Shown: piece by piece, positions 1 to 7,549 of the stretch
Numbering within the stretch: position 1 is the first letter of the stretch
Layout of the letters: every line of letters begins with the position of its first letter
From: Mycolicibacterium sp. ND9-15
GTDB lineage: Bacteria > Actinomycetota > Actinomycetes > Mycobacteriales > Mycobacteriaceae
Length of the DNA stretch: 64,000 bases
Direction: 5' to 3'
Assembly: GCF_035918395.1 (NCBI RefSeq)
Contig: NZ_CP142362.1
Span: forward strand, 3,447,501-3,511,500
Made by a program: the position numbers and the translations under genes
The notes under the pieces: generated by a model
Told to the model about the DNA's origin: nothing
Database searches by the model: none
The model's input: only the letters and a program-made list of their open reading frames with translations

Positions 1-205
1 CCGTCGCGAGGCTGTAGGAGTCCTCGTCACCAACCGATACGCGGCGCTCGCGGATTCCGGTCAGTCGTTCGAGGTTGATGTGGGTGCGATGGCGGGTGGT
101 GGACATCAGTTCTTCGGTCGTGAGCCGCGTGCTGGGCAGGTGACGACCGGCGCCGGCGAGCCGGGTGCGGAACGGAGGTTCCGCTCCTGTCGACGGAGGC
201 TCCAT
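1..205 (-). CDS. FabH-like beta-ketoacyl-ACP synthase III family protein (N-terminal part, runs off the window)
   Basis: An ATG on the minus strand at 205 opens a frame that stays open to the first base, giving about 68 residues. The N-terminus has the FabH pattern: an AGAGRHLPSTRLTTEELM stretch (residues 16-33, like the GxGxxLPxxxxTNxEL motif) and LERLTGIRERRVS (about 42-54), the segment that precedes the first helix of ketoacyl-ACP synthase III enzymes. The family condenses acyl-CoA or acyl-ACP with malonyl-ACP in fatty acid or polyketide initiation. The catalytic Cys-His-Asn triad lies outside the window, so activity cannot be judged. The first 15 residues (MEPPSTGAEPP...) are atypical and the true start could be slightly internal. 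Confidence 0.7.
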   Translation of the reverse strand, partial: MEPPSTGAEPPFRTRLAGAGRHLPSTRLTTEELMSTTRHRTHINLERLTGIRERRVSVGDEDSYSLAT

Positions 206-310
206 GACCAGCCACCGATTGCGCGCCATGGCCTCATCCTGGTCGCGGACCGGCCGTCCGGAAAGGTTCTTTGGGTGGTATCGGCGGGGACTTTCGGCCT
301 TCGTTCGATG

Positions 311-1186
311 TCACTGCCCGAGGCGTATTTGCACGCCGTGGGCTCGAAGCTGGGCGAAGGTGAAGCTGAACTCGCCTCGGTGCCCCACGGAGACGACATA
401 GCGATCCTGGCCCTCGGTTACCGGGAAGCTGAACGAGAAGTTACATGTCGCGCTGTCGGCCCTGCCCTGACCGAGCGTGGTGGTGGCCAGGATTTCGTTC
501 TTGCCGTTCTTGACCGTGACCGGAGTGTCATGCCCGATGTCGGAATAGCCGTATGCGCCCTCACATGACGTCTCAGATGTGGCGATTGCCCCCAGGCCAT
601 TGCTGTCCATCAGTACGAATGTCCCCTTGACGGTTGTCTTTTCGAGGATGTGGAAGCCCTCGGCGAACTGCGGGCAGAATGCCTCGACGGCGAACTTGTC
701 GGCCGGCAGACCCTGCTCGGGTCCGCCCTCTTCCAGCTGTCGGCACACCTGGCGGGCGTGGGCGATGGCTCCGGCTTCGGAGTTGAATTCGTTCGACAGC
801 CCGGCGTCCTTGAGCCCGGAGAGATAGGTGGTTTCCGGAGAGGGTGGTGTCGAGGTACTGCCGCGTAGCAGTGCCCAGACGATCGCTGCCGCCAAGACGA
901 TGATCACCGTCGTCGCCCCGGTCGCCGGCCAGCTCAATCGAATGCTCGACCTCGACACGGGTATCTCGACATAGTCCGGCAGCATCTGACCACCGGTCGG
1001 GTCTGCTGCTACGCGTTTCCCGTTGCGCACCCGGTTCGTCGGACGGCCTGCGACGTAGTAGCGCCCCTCGTGTCGCGCCGTGGGGTCCGGGCGCCAGCCC
1101 GTCGACGCCGTCGGGGCGTAGACCGCCCCGCACCGGTCGCAGTTGACCTCGGAAGCAAGTTTGGAGCCGCAATATGGACAGGTCAT
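311..1186 (-). CDS. Zinc-ribbon membrane protein with DUF732-like C-terminal domain
   Basis: About 291 residues. The protein opens with a zinc ribbon (MTCPYCGSKL...CDRCGAVY, two CxxC pairs in the first 25 residues), followed by a basic linker, a single hydrophobic segment (about residues 90-112) and an extracytoplasmic part. Residues about 125-180 (YLSGLKDAGL...HARQVCRQLEEG) match the DUF732 pattern of small exported mycobacterial proteins of unknown function. The start was placed at the ATG (1186) directly before the zinc ribbon; an in-frame ATG at 1222 would add 12 residues. A zinc ribbon fused to a membrane-anchored exported domain suggests a cytosolic sensor or scaffold end, but no function is known. 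No operon partner is seen. Confidence 0.75.
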   Translation of the reverse strand: MTCPYCGSKLASEVNCDRCGAVYAPTASTGWRPDPTARHEGRYYVAGRPTNRVRNGKRVAADPTGGQMLPDYVEIPVSRSSIRLSWPATGATTVIIVLAAAIVWALLRGSTSTPPSPETTYLSGLKDAGLSNEFNSEAGAIAHARQVCRQLEEGGPEQGLPADKFAVEAFCPQFAEGFHILEKTTVKGTFVLMDSNGLGAIATSETSCEGAYGYSDIGHDTPVTVKNGKNEILATTTLGQGRADSATCNFSFSFPVTEGQDRYVVSVGHRGEFSFTFAQLRAHGVQIRLGQ

Positions 1187-1402
1187 CGCCGCCGAACTCC
1201 GACCACCGGCCGACAACTGCATCGCGTCATTCGAAGGCTCCTGAACAGTGCTGCCCAGCGAGGTGCTGACACCCAAACCGTATAGCCGAGAAACCCCTAA
1301 CCGGATGGAAAATCCGAAGTCCGAGGTTCGGCATTTCAATGAGAATTCTGCAAGACCGCTGGTAGACGCGTCGCCATCCGCCATGCAATTTAGAACCCAC
1401 AG

Positions 1403-1424
1403 GGCGCTGCTATGCAGCAGCGCC
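1403..1424. repeat. Perfect 9-bp hairpin
   Basis: GGCGCTGCT (1403-1411) and AGCAGCGCC (1416-1424) pair perfectly around an ATGC loop. There is no U-tract. It sits between two divergent genes, so it is not an obvious terminator for either. Confidence 0.6.
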
Positions 1425-1479
1425 TGCGGCGGCGACGCGACCGCCAGAGGCCGGGTATCAGCGGCTTGCCAGCGTTGAC

Positions 1480-1500
1480 TTGTACGCGTCAGGCGAACAA
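1480..1500. promoter_or_regulatory. Inverted repeat at the antitoxin promoter, candidate TacA-type operator
   Basis: TTGTACGC (1480-1487) and GCGAACAA (1493-1500) form an 8-bp inverted repeat with one mismatch and a 5-bp spacer, ending 8 bp before the antitoxin ATG at 1509. A TTGACT hexamer (1475-1480) abuts it and could be the -35. DUF1778 antitoxins have a ribbon-helix-helix N-terminus and autorepress through such palindromes. Binding here is inferred only from position. Confidence 0.45.
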
Positions 1501-1508
1501 TCGATCGG

Positions 1509-1934
1509 ATGGCTACCAAGGCCGAGCGGAAGACCGGGCGTCTTGCAGCGCGCCTGACCCCTGAGCAGGACGCGCTGATTCGTCGTGCCGCCGAGGTCGA
1601 GGGGACTGACCTCACCATTTTCACGGTTACCGCGGCGTTGGCGCACGCGCGCGACGTGCTGGCCGACCGCCGGCTCTTCGTGCTCACCGATGCCGCGTGG
1701 ACTGAGTTCCTCGCCGCGCTGGACCGGCCCGTCTCACACAAGCCCCGGTTGGAGAGGCTGTTCGCCGAGCGGTCCATTTTCGACACCGAGGGGTGGGCGG
1801 CTACAGCGCGCCGCGACCTGTCAGCGACGCCGATGACGTCACGAGCTTCAGCAGCGGCGAGCCCGGTCTGGACGATTACTTGCGCAAGCGGGCGTTGGCC
1901 AATCATGTGCAGGGAGGGTCGCGCTGTTTCGTGA
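1509..1934 (+). CDS. DUF1778 (TacA-type) antitoxin
   Basis: 141 residues; only the first about 95 look like the family. Residues 1-50 (ERKTGRLAARLTPEQDALIRRAA) are the ribbon-helix-helix DNA-binding part of DUF1778; residues 60-95 (VLTDAAWTEFLAALDRP...RLERLFAERSIFD) are the toxin-neutralising tail. The family represses its own operon and blocks a GNAT toxin that acetylates aminoacyl-tRNA. The frame continues about 45 residues past the usual end and overlaps the GNAT start in another frame, which suggests that the original stop was lost. The partner toxin gene is broken (see 1793-2113 and 4741-4927), so this antitoxin is now an orphan. Confidence 0.75.
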   Translation: MATKAERKTGRLAARLTPEQDALIRRAAEVEGTDLTIFTVTAALAHARDVLADRRLFVLTDAAWTEFLAALDRPVSHKPRLERLFAERSIFDTEGWAATARRDLSATPMTSRASAAASPVWTITCASGRWPIMCREGRAVS

Positions 1935-2113
1935 CGTGCCGTGACGGTCGGGTAGTCGGCTTCTATGCGCTGGCGTCAGGGTCGGTTTGCACGCGCCGAT
2001 GCCCCGGGACGGGTGCGTCGCAATATGCCTGGCCCCGTGCCGGTGATCCTGTTGTCGCGGTTGGCGGTTGATCGCAAAGATCCGGGCAGGGTCCTGGGCA
2101 GACATCTGCTGCG
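1793..2113 (+). pseudogene. GNAT-family toxin (TacT-like), 5' fragment, frameshifted and interrupted by IS21-type element
   Basis: From a GTG at 1793 the frame reads VGGYSAPRPVSDADDVTSF, then DYLRKRALAN and GRVVGFYALASGSV, the start of a TacT-like GNAT acetyltransferase. Near 1985 the reading frame shifts: another frame continues with ARADAPGRVRRNMPGPVPV, then ILLSRLAVDRKDPGRVLGRH, which contains the acetyl-CoA-binding RxxG-type segment. The gene is then cut at 2113 by the insertion element. The remainder resumes at 4741. It overlaps the DUF1778 antitoxin, as is usual for these operons. A frameshift plus insertion means no functional toxin. Confidence 0.8.
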
Positions 2114-2121
2114 TGTCAGCG

Positions 2122-2194
2122 GTCACGTATTTCCCCAGGTTTGAGGGGTTGTCCGTCACGTAATTCCCCACCCCGGCTGTCACGTAATTCCCCA
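2122..2194. repeat. IS21 left multiple terminal repeats (three copies)
   Basis: Three copies of GTCACGTAWTTCCCCA lie at 2122-2137, 2155-2170 and 2179-2194. In IS21 elements such internal repeats near the ends are the binding sites of the IstA transposase. Confidence 0.85.
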
Positions 2195-2276
2195 CCCTGG
2201 GCGGTGTGTCTGCCCGGTGTGGGCCTCGCAGCAAGGTTCGCTCTGCATCCGTCGGCTGGCGGATGGAAGGGCGCTG

Positions 2277-3839
2277 ATGGCGAGGAGAAATATCGTGATG
2301 CTCGATTTGGTCGAGTTGTTTACCCACTGGCACGCGGGCCGCTCGCAGGTCCAGTTATCGGCGTCGCTAGGTATCGATCGGAAGACCGTCCGCAAATATT
2401 TGGCTCCGGCGATCGCCGACGGTATCGAGCCCGGCGGCGAGGCGCTCTCGGCCGATCAGTGGGCGGAGTTGATCGGCGGCTGGTTCCCTGAGCTGAGTGA
2501 TCCGGGGGCGCGGGCGTCGACGTGGCCGTTGATCGCGCCGCACGAAGATCGGATCGAGGCGTGGCTGGACGCCGATGTCACGGTGGCCACGATCGCCCAG
2601 CGGTTGCGAGACGATCACGGGGTGGCAGCGTCGGAGTCGTCGGTGCGGCGTTGGATCGCAACGCATTTCGCTGATGAGGTGGCCCGGGAGAGGGTCTCCG
2701 TGCCGCGCGGGCCGGTGGACCCGGGTAGTGAGGCGCAGATCGATTACGGCCGGCTGGGAATGTGGTTCGACCCGTCGGCTGCCCGCCGGGTGGCGGTGTG
2801 GGCGTTCGTGATGGTGCTGTCGTGCTCGCGGCACCTGTTCGTGCGTCCGGTGATCCGGATGGACCAAACCACTTGGTGCGCTTGTCATGTCGCGGCGTTC
2901 GAGTTCTTCGGAGGAGTGCCGGCGCGGCTGGTGTGTGACAACCTCAAGACCGGAGTGGACAAACCCGATCTATATGACCCGAAGATCAACCGCTCGTACG
3001 CCGAGTTGGCCACCCACTATGGCGCCCTGATCGACCCGGCGCGGGCGTTCAAACCCAAGGACAAGCCCCGAGTGGAACGACCGATGCCGTATGTGCGGGA
3101 CTCGTTCTGGCGCGGCCGCGACTTCGCGTCGCTGGCCGGGATGCAGGCCGATGCGCTGCGCTGGAGCACCGAGGTGGCCGGCATGCGGCATTCGCGAGCG
3201 CTCGAGGGTGCCCAACCGTTGCGGGTGTTCGAGGCGATCGAACGTGACGCATTGATGGCGTTGCCGCCCAGAGCATTTGAACTCACCACCTGGTCGATAG
3301 GCACCGTCGGAGTCGATGCGCATCTGAAGGTCGCCAAGGCGCTCTACAGCGTCCCGTGGCGGCTGATCGGACAGCGCCTGCATGCCCGCACCGCCGGCGA
3401 TATCGTGCAGATCTTCGCAGGTGCCGACGTGGTGGCCACCCACGTGCGCCGCCCGTCTGGGCGATCCACCGACTTCACCCACTACCCGCCGGAAAAGATC
3501 GCGTTTGCGATGAAGACCCCGACCTGGTGCCGGCGCACCGCCGAGCTCATCGGGCCGGCCTGCGAGGCGGTGATCACCGAATTCATGACCGATAACGCCA
3601 TCCATCACCTGCGCTCAGCCCAAGGGGTGCTCGGGCTGCGCGACAAACACGGCTGTGCGCGGCTGGAGGCCGCCTGCGCCCGCGCCATCGAGGTCGGCGA
3701 CCCGTCCTATCGCACCATCAAGGGCATCCTGATCGCCGGTACCGAACACGGCGACGACGCGCCGACCGGCGGTGGTGCGGCCGCGGCGGCTGGGGCGTTT
3801 CTGCGCGGCCCCGAACAGTTCGGCACCCCCGTCGCCTGA
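2277..3839 (+). CDS. istA: IS21-family transposase IstA
   Basis: 520 residues from the ATG at 2277, which follows a GGAAGG ribosome site. The N-terminus (MARRNIVMLDLVELFTHWHA) and IDRKTVRKYLAP form the helix-turn-helix; the middle has the DDE integrase fold (GSEAQIDYGRLGMWFD, then LVCDNLKTGVDKPD and the acidic/basic region around KPKDKPRVE). Length fits IstA proteins. IstA binds the terminal repeats and performs strand transfer together with IstB, whose gene begins about 50 bp downstream. An upstream in-frame start at 2217 exists but lacks a ribosome site. No internal stop or frameshift is seen. Confidence 0.93.
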   Translation: MARRNIVMLDLVELFTHWHAGRSQVQLSASLGIDRKTVRKYLAPAIADGIEPGGEALSADQWAELIGGWFPELSDPGARASTWPLIAPHEDRIEAWLDADVTVATIAQRLRDDHGVAASESSVRRWIATHFADEVARERVSVPRGPVDPGSEAQIDYGRLGMWFDPSAARRVAVWAFVMVLSCSRHLFVRPVIRMDQTTWCACHVAAFEFFGGVPARLVCDNLKTGVDKPDLYDPKINRSYAELATHYGALIDPARAFKPKDKPRVERPMPYVRDSFWRGRDFASLAGMQADALRWSTEVAGMRHSRALEGAQPLRVFEAIERDALMALPPRAFELTTWSIGTVGVDAHLKVAKALYSVPWRLIGQRLHARTAGDIVQIFAGADVVATHVRRPSGRSTDFTHYPPEKIAFAMKTPTWCRRTAELIGPACEAVITEFMTDNAIHHLRSAQGVLGLRDKHGCARLEAACARAIEVGDPSYRTIKGILIAGTEHGDDAPTGGGAAAAAGAFLRGPEQFGTPVA

Positions 3840-3890
3840 TCAGTGAATCACTCATCCCCACACCACAATCCAACTATCAAGGAGACACCT

Positions 3891-4646
3891 GTGTCCATCT
3901 GCGACCCAGCACTGCGCAATGCGCTGCGCACCCTGAAACTGTCCGGCATGCTCGACACCCTCGACGCTCGACTGGCCCAAACCCGCGACGGCGGACTCGG
4001 CCACCTCGACTTCCTGCAAGCACTCTGCGAGGACGAGATCGCCCGCCGCGAATCGGCCGCCCTGAGGCGACGATTGCGCCGCGCGAAGTTCGAAGCCCAA
4101 GCCACCTTCGAAGACTTCGACTTCACCGCCAACCCGAAACTGCCCGGCGCCATGCTGCGCGATCTGGCCGCGCTGCGCTGGCTGGACGCCGGCGAATCGG
4201 TCATCCTCTACGGCCCAGTCGGAGTCGGCAAAACCCATGTGGCACAAGCACTCGGACACCACGTCGCCCGCCGAGGCGGCGACGTCCGGTTCGTCAAATG
4301 CGCCCGCATGCTCGCCGACCTGGCCGGAGGCCACGCCGACCGCACCATCGGCCAACGCATGCGCGAATACACCCGACCATTGGTATTGATCATCGACGAC
4401 TTCGCGATGCGTGAGCACACCACCACCCAATCCGACGACCTCTACGATCTGGTCTCCGATCGGGCCATCGCTGGCAAACCCGTGATCCTGACCAGTAACC
4501 GCGCCCCCAAGGACTGGTACCCGCTGTTCCCCAACCCGGTCGTCGCCGAATCACTGCTCGACCGGCTCATCAACACCAGCCACCAAATCCTCATGGACGG
4601 ACCCAGCTACCGGCCCCGGAAACGACCTGGCCACCCCACCAACTAG
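3891..4646 (+). CDS. istB: IS21-family helper ATPase IstB
   Basis: 251 residues from a GTG at 3891, preceded at good spacing by AAGGAGA; an upstream ATG (3843) would add 16 non-conserved residues. It is an AAA+ ATPase of the DnaC/IstB type: Walker A GPVGVGKTH (about residues 112-120) and Walker B VLIIDDFAM (about 164-172). IstB forms a ring on target DNA and activates the IstA transposase. It lies directly downstream of istA and close to the right end of the element, the standard IS21 order. Confidence 0.93.
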   Translation: MSICDPALRNALRTLKLSGMLDTLDARLAQTRDGGLGHLDFLQALCEDEIARRESAALRRRLRRAKFEAQATFEDFDFTANPKLPGAMLRDLAALRWLDAGESVILYGPVGVGKTHVAQALGHHVARRGGDVRFVKCARMLADLAGGHADRTIGQRMREYTRPLVLIIDDFAMREHTTTQSDDLYDLVSDRAIAGKPVILTSNRAPKDWYPLFPNPVVAESLLDRLINTSHQILMDGPSYRPRKRPGHPTN

Positions 4647-4691
4647 ACACCACCCCGCGGGCACGGTAAGACCAACACCGAGGCCCGCACC

Positions 4692-4732
4692 TGGGGAATT
4701 ACGTGACGCCAACCCCTGGGGAATTACGTGAC
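4692..4732. repeat. IS21 right multiple terminal repeats (two copies)
   Basis: Two copies of TGGGGAATTACGTGAC at 4692-4707 and 4717-4732, the inverse of the left-end repeats. The right end has two copies against three on the left. Confidence 0.85.
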
Positions 4733-4740
4733 GGACGACA

Positions 4741-4927
4741 GCTGCGTGATGCGATCGGTCGCTGCGTCCAGGATGGGGACTCCGATCGGGGTGCGGGCGA
4801 TTCTTGTTCACGCGTTGCACGACGAGGCCCGCGCGTTCTACGCCCACTCGACTTCGAGACCTCTCCGACCGATCCGCTGCACCTAATGCTGTTGATGAAA
4901 GACGCTCGCGCGCTGATTGGCGACTGA
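4741..4927 (+). pseudogene. GNAT-family toxin (TacT-like), 3' fragment
   Basis: After the duplicated GCTGCG the toxin sequence resumes as RDAIGRCVQ, then in a shifted frame GVRAILVHALHDEARAFYAH, then in the first frame again FETSPTDPLHLMLLMKDARA, ending at TGA 4927. These are the C-terminal beta-strand and helix typical of TacT-like GNAT toxins. At least two further frameshifts (near 4785 and 4850) besides the one in the 5' part show that the gene is decaying. Confidence 0.8.
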
Positions 4928-4943
4928 TGCTGCGCGCAGAGAG

Positions 4944-5016
4944 TGCCCCCGGCAGGATTCGAACCTGCGACACCGGCTTTAGGAGAGCCGTGCTCTATCC
5001 CCTGAGCTACGAGGGC
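4944..5016 (-). tRNA. tRNA-Arg (anticodon CCT)
   Basis: A 73-nt cloverleaf on the minus strand, 5' end at 5016. The acceptor stem GCCCTCG pairs with CGGGGGC (one G-U), the anticodon arm is CGGCT-CTCCTAA-AGCCG with CCT at positions 34-36, and the T-arm contains GGTTCGAATCC. The CCA is not encoded. It reads AGG codons. It lies 17 bp from the end of the split toxin gene. Confidence 0.95.
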
Positions 5017-5339
5017 GGGAACCGTGATACTGACTAGAACCTAGCCGTTCGCCGCGGCCGATGGAGGTCAGCGGAGTTCTCGGCGTCCTGCTGCCGTTCC
5101 CCGGCGGTTTGGCAGACGTCGGGGTGCGGCGGGTGTGAGTGTAGCGGCCACGCGACGTTCGGACATGCGTGGTGGGGATTCGTCTTGGTGACCGGGGTGG
5201 CGGCTAAGGGCCAAAGAACTGCTCAAAGGGGGGCACGGGTACCTATTGTGGTCACCGCGCAGGAGTAGGAGGAAGCCGCGAACGGGCGCCACATCGAATC
5301 GGTGCAGTGACGCACCACGGCAGGAGCGAGTAGGCAGTT
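5017..5339. other. Intergenic region upstream of nrdZ
   Basis: About 320 bp between the tRNA-Arg (read leftwards) and nrdZ (read rightwards). I see a small hairpin at 5301-5316 (GGTGC / GCACC). I looked for a cobalamin riboswitch because the downstream enzyme uses B12, but the conserved B12-box elements are not present. A promoter for nrdZ must lie here but I cannot place it. Confidence 0.4.
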
Positions 5340-7442
5340 TTGAGTCGGACGACGAAGTCGGCGGGGACGGCCGGGTGGCCGTCGAAGGTTCGGCGCCGGG
5401 ATGGGACGTTGGCGCCGTTCGACGTCACCCGGATCGAAGCTGCGGTCGCGCGGGCGGCCCGCGAGGTGGCGTATGACGATCCCGACATGCCGGTCACAAT
5501 CGCGAGGACCGTCGCCGACGCGTTGGGCACCGGCGCTGCCCCCGTCGAGAAGATCCAGGATTTCGTCGAGGCGCGGCTGGGCGAAGCCGGTCTTGACGAT
5601 GTCAACCGCGCCTACGTCATCTATCGGCAGCGGCGCGCCGAGTTGCGTACGGCAAAGGAATTGCTCGGAGTCCGTGACGAGCTGAAGCTGAGCTTGGCCG
5701 CGGTGACGGTACTGCGCGAACGTTATCTGCTTCGCGATCGCCAGGGCAGGCCCACCGAATCGACGGGCGAGATGATGGATCGGGCCGCGCGCTGCGTCGC
5801 GGCGGCCGAGGACGAATATCTGCCTGGCTCGTCGACGCAGTGGGTCGAGCGGTTCTCGGCGCTGCTGCGCAATCTCGAGTTTCTGCCCAATTCGCCCACG
5901 CTGATGAACGCCGGCACCGACCTTGGTCTTCTCGCCGGGTGTTTCGTTCTGCCCGTAAAGGATTCGGTGCATTCGATCTTCACCACCCTGGGACATGCCG
6001 CGGAGATCCAGCGGACCGGCGGCGGCACCGGATTTGCGTTCAGCCGCCTGCGACCGGCCGGGGATTGGGTGGCCAGTACTGGCGGCACTGCCAGCGGACC
6101 GGTGTCGTTTCTGCGGCTGTACGACACAGCCGCCGGCGTCATCTCGATGGGCGGGCGCCGTCGCGGTGCCTGTATGGCGGTGCTCGACGCGTCACACCCC
6201 GACATCCACCACTTCGTCGCCGCGAAGGCCAAATCGCCGGCAAGCCTTCCGCATTTCAACCTATCGGTCGGGGTCAGCGACGCGTTCCTGCGCGCCGTCG
6301 AGCGTGACGGCACTCACCGTCTGGTCAACCCTCGAACCGGCAGGACCGTTGCGCGGATACAGGCCGCCGAGCTGTTCGACGCCATCTGCGAAGCGGCGCA
6401 TGCATGCGGCGACCCCGGGTTGCTGTTCATGGACACGATCAATCGAGCCAACCCGGTGCCGGGGCGCGGTCGAATCGAGGCGACCAACCCGTGCGGAGAG
6501 GTCCCACTGCTGCCTTACGAGTCATGCAACCTCGGCTCGATCAACCTGGCCTCGATGGTGACCGACGGTCGCGTCGACTGGGACCGGCTCGATGAGGTGG
6601 CTGGGGTGGCGGTGCGGTTCCTCGACGACGTCATCGACGTCAGCCGGTACCCGTTCCCCGAACTGGGCGAGGCCACGCGGGCGACTCGCAAGATCGGGCT
6701 GGGGGTGATGGGTCTGGCCGAACTGCTTGCCACGCTGAGCATTCCATACGACAGCGAGAGAGCCGTGCGGCTGGCCAGCCGGGTCATGCGCCGCATTCAG
6801 CAGGCGGCACACGCGGCATCGAGTCGGTTGGCCGAGGACCGGGGCTCGTTTCCCGCGTTCGCCGACAGCCGGTTCGTGCGTAGCGGACCGCGGCGCAACG
6901 CACAGGTCACGTCCGTCGCACCGACAGGCACGATCTCCTTGATCGCGGGAACCACCGCGGGAATCGAGCCGATGTTCGCCATCGCCTTCACCCGCGCCAT
7001 CGTCGGCAGGCACCTGCTGGAGGTCAACCCCTCCTTCGACCGGCTGGCCCGCGACCGGGGGCTGTACAGCGATGAGCTGATCGCCGAGATCGCGCAGCGG
7101 GGAGGAGTTCGTGGCTATTCGCGGCTGCCGGTCGAGGTGCGGGCGGCTTTCCCCATCGCCGCGGAGATCGCGCCGGAGTGGCATTTACGGATGCAGGCCG
7201 CAGTGCAGCGCCACGTCGACGCCGCAGTGTCGAAGACGGTCAATCTGCCTGCTACCGCGACAGTCGACGATGTCCGTGCGCTCTACCTGGCCGCGTGGCG
7301 GGCGAAGGTCAAGGGCATCACGGTGTATCGCTACGGCAGCCGAGAGGGTCAGGTGCTGTCCTACGCCTCGCCCAAACCAGTGCTGGCCCAAGCTGATACG
7401 GAGTTCAGCGGAGGATGTGCAGGACGCGCATGCGATTTTTGA
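5340..7442 (+). CDS. nrdZ: Adenosylcobalamin-dependent (class II) ribonucleotide reductase
   Basis: 700 residues, close to the M. tuberculosis NrdZ length. It reduces ribonucleotides to deoxyribonucleotides using an adenosylcobalamin-derived thiyl radical, independent of oxygen. Visible: an ATP-cone-like N-terminus (KVRRRDGTLAPFDVTRIEAA, residues about 16-35), NSPTLMNAGTDLGLLAGCFV (about 183-202) with the first redox cysteine, QRTGGGTGFAFSRLRP, the central NPCGEVPLLPYESCNLGSIN motif carrying catalytic Cys and Glu, and a C-terminal redox pair in GGCAGRACDF. The apparent start is TTG at 5340 with a weak GGAG upstream; a later start is possible. The cobF gene at 37.5 kb indicates that the host makes the cofactor. 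Confidence 0.9.
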   Translation: MSRTTKSAGTAGWPSKVRRRDGTLAPFDVTRIEAAVARAAREVAYDDPDMPVTIARTVADALGTGAAPVEKIQDFVEARLGEAGLDDVNRAYVIYRQRRAELRTAKELLGVRDELKLSLAAVTVLRERYLLRDRQGRPTESTGEMMDRAARCVAAAEDEYLPGSSTQWVERFSALLRNLEFLPNSPTLMNAGTDLGLLAGCFVLPVKDSVHSIFTTLGHAAEIQRTGGGTGFAFSRLRPAGDWVASTGGTASGPVSFLRLYDTAAGVISMGGRRRGACMAVLDASHPDIHHFVAAKAKSPASLPHFNLSVGVSDAFLRAVERDGTHRLVNPRTGRTVARIQAAELFDAICEAAHACGDPGLLFMDTINRANPVPGRGRIEATNPCGEVPLLPYESCNLGSINLASMVTDGRVDWDRLDEVAGVAVRFLDDVIDVSRYPFPELGEATRATRKIGLGVMGLAELLATLSIPYDSERAVRLASRVMRRIQQAAHAASSRLAEDRGSFPAFADSRFVRSGPRRNAQVTSVAPTGTISLIAGTTAGIEPMFAIAFTRAIVGRHLLEVNPSFDRLARDRGLYSDELIAEIAQRGGVRGYSRLPVEVRAAFPIAAEIAPEWHLRMQAAVQRHVDAAVSKTVNLPATATVDDVRALYLAAWRAKVKGITVYRYGSREGQVLSYASPKPVLAQADTEFSGGCAGRACDF

Positions 7443-7549
7443 AGACCACATGCGTCATATGCGCGCAAACCCGCCTGATGCGTTACGAATTGGCCACGAC
7501 GCACCGCCGGCACGTCCGCGCGGGAGGTGATCCGACTGCGACGCTGGGG

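Larger units (their letters stand above)
1187..1508. other. Divergent intergenic region between DUF732 gene and DUF1778 antitoxin
   Basis: About 320 bp without a convincing gene. It separates two divergently read genes. It holds one strong hairpin (1403-1424) and, just before the antitoxin ATG, an imperfect inverted repeat (1480-1500). The middle (about 1300-1400) is less GC-rich than its surroundings, which would fit promoter DNA for both flanking genes. Confidence 0.5.
2114..4740 (+). mobile_element. Complete IS21-family insertion sequence
   Basis: 2627 bp, beginning TGT (2114) and ending ACA (4740). The outermost 14 bp, TGTCAGCGGTCACG on the left and TGTCGTCCGTCACG on the reverse complement of the right, differ at 3 positions. 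It carries istA and istB in tandem and 16-bp multiple terminal repeats, all typical of IS21. The target duplication GCTGCG occurs at 2108-2113 and 4741-4746. Removing the element and one copy rejoins the GNAT toxin gene (…RHLLR|DAIGRC…), which proves the insertion point. Both genes look intact, so the copy may still be mobile. Confidence 0.93.

Noticed and set aside
4944..5016. tRNA-Arg as an integration site for an island
   Set aside because: No integrase gene, no duplicated tRNA 3' end and no att repeat is visible in the window; the nearby mobile DNA is an IS21 element that does not target tRNA genes.
5017..5339. Cobalamin riboswitch before nrdZ
   Set aside because: The B12-box and GCCACTG-type core could not be found; only a small 5-bp hairpin is present.
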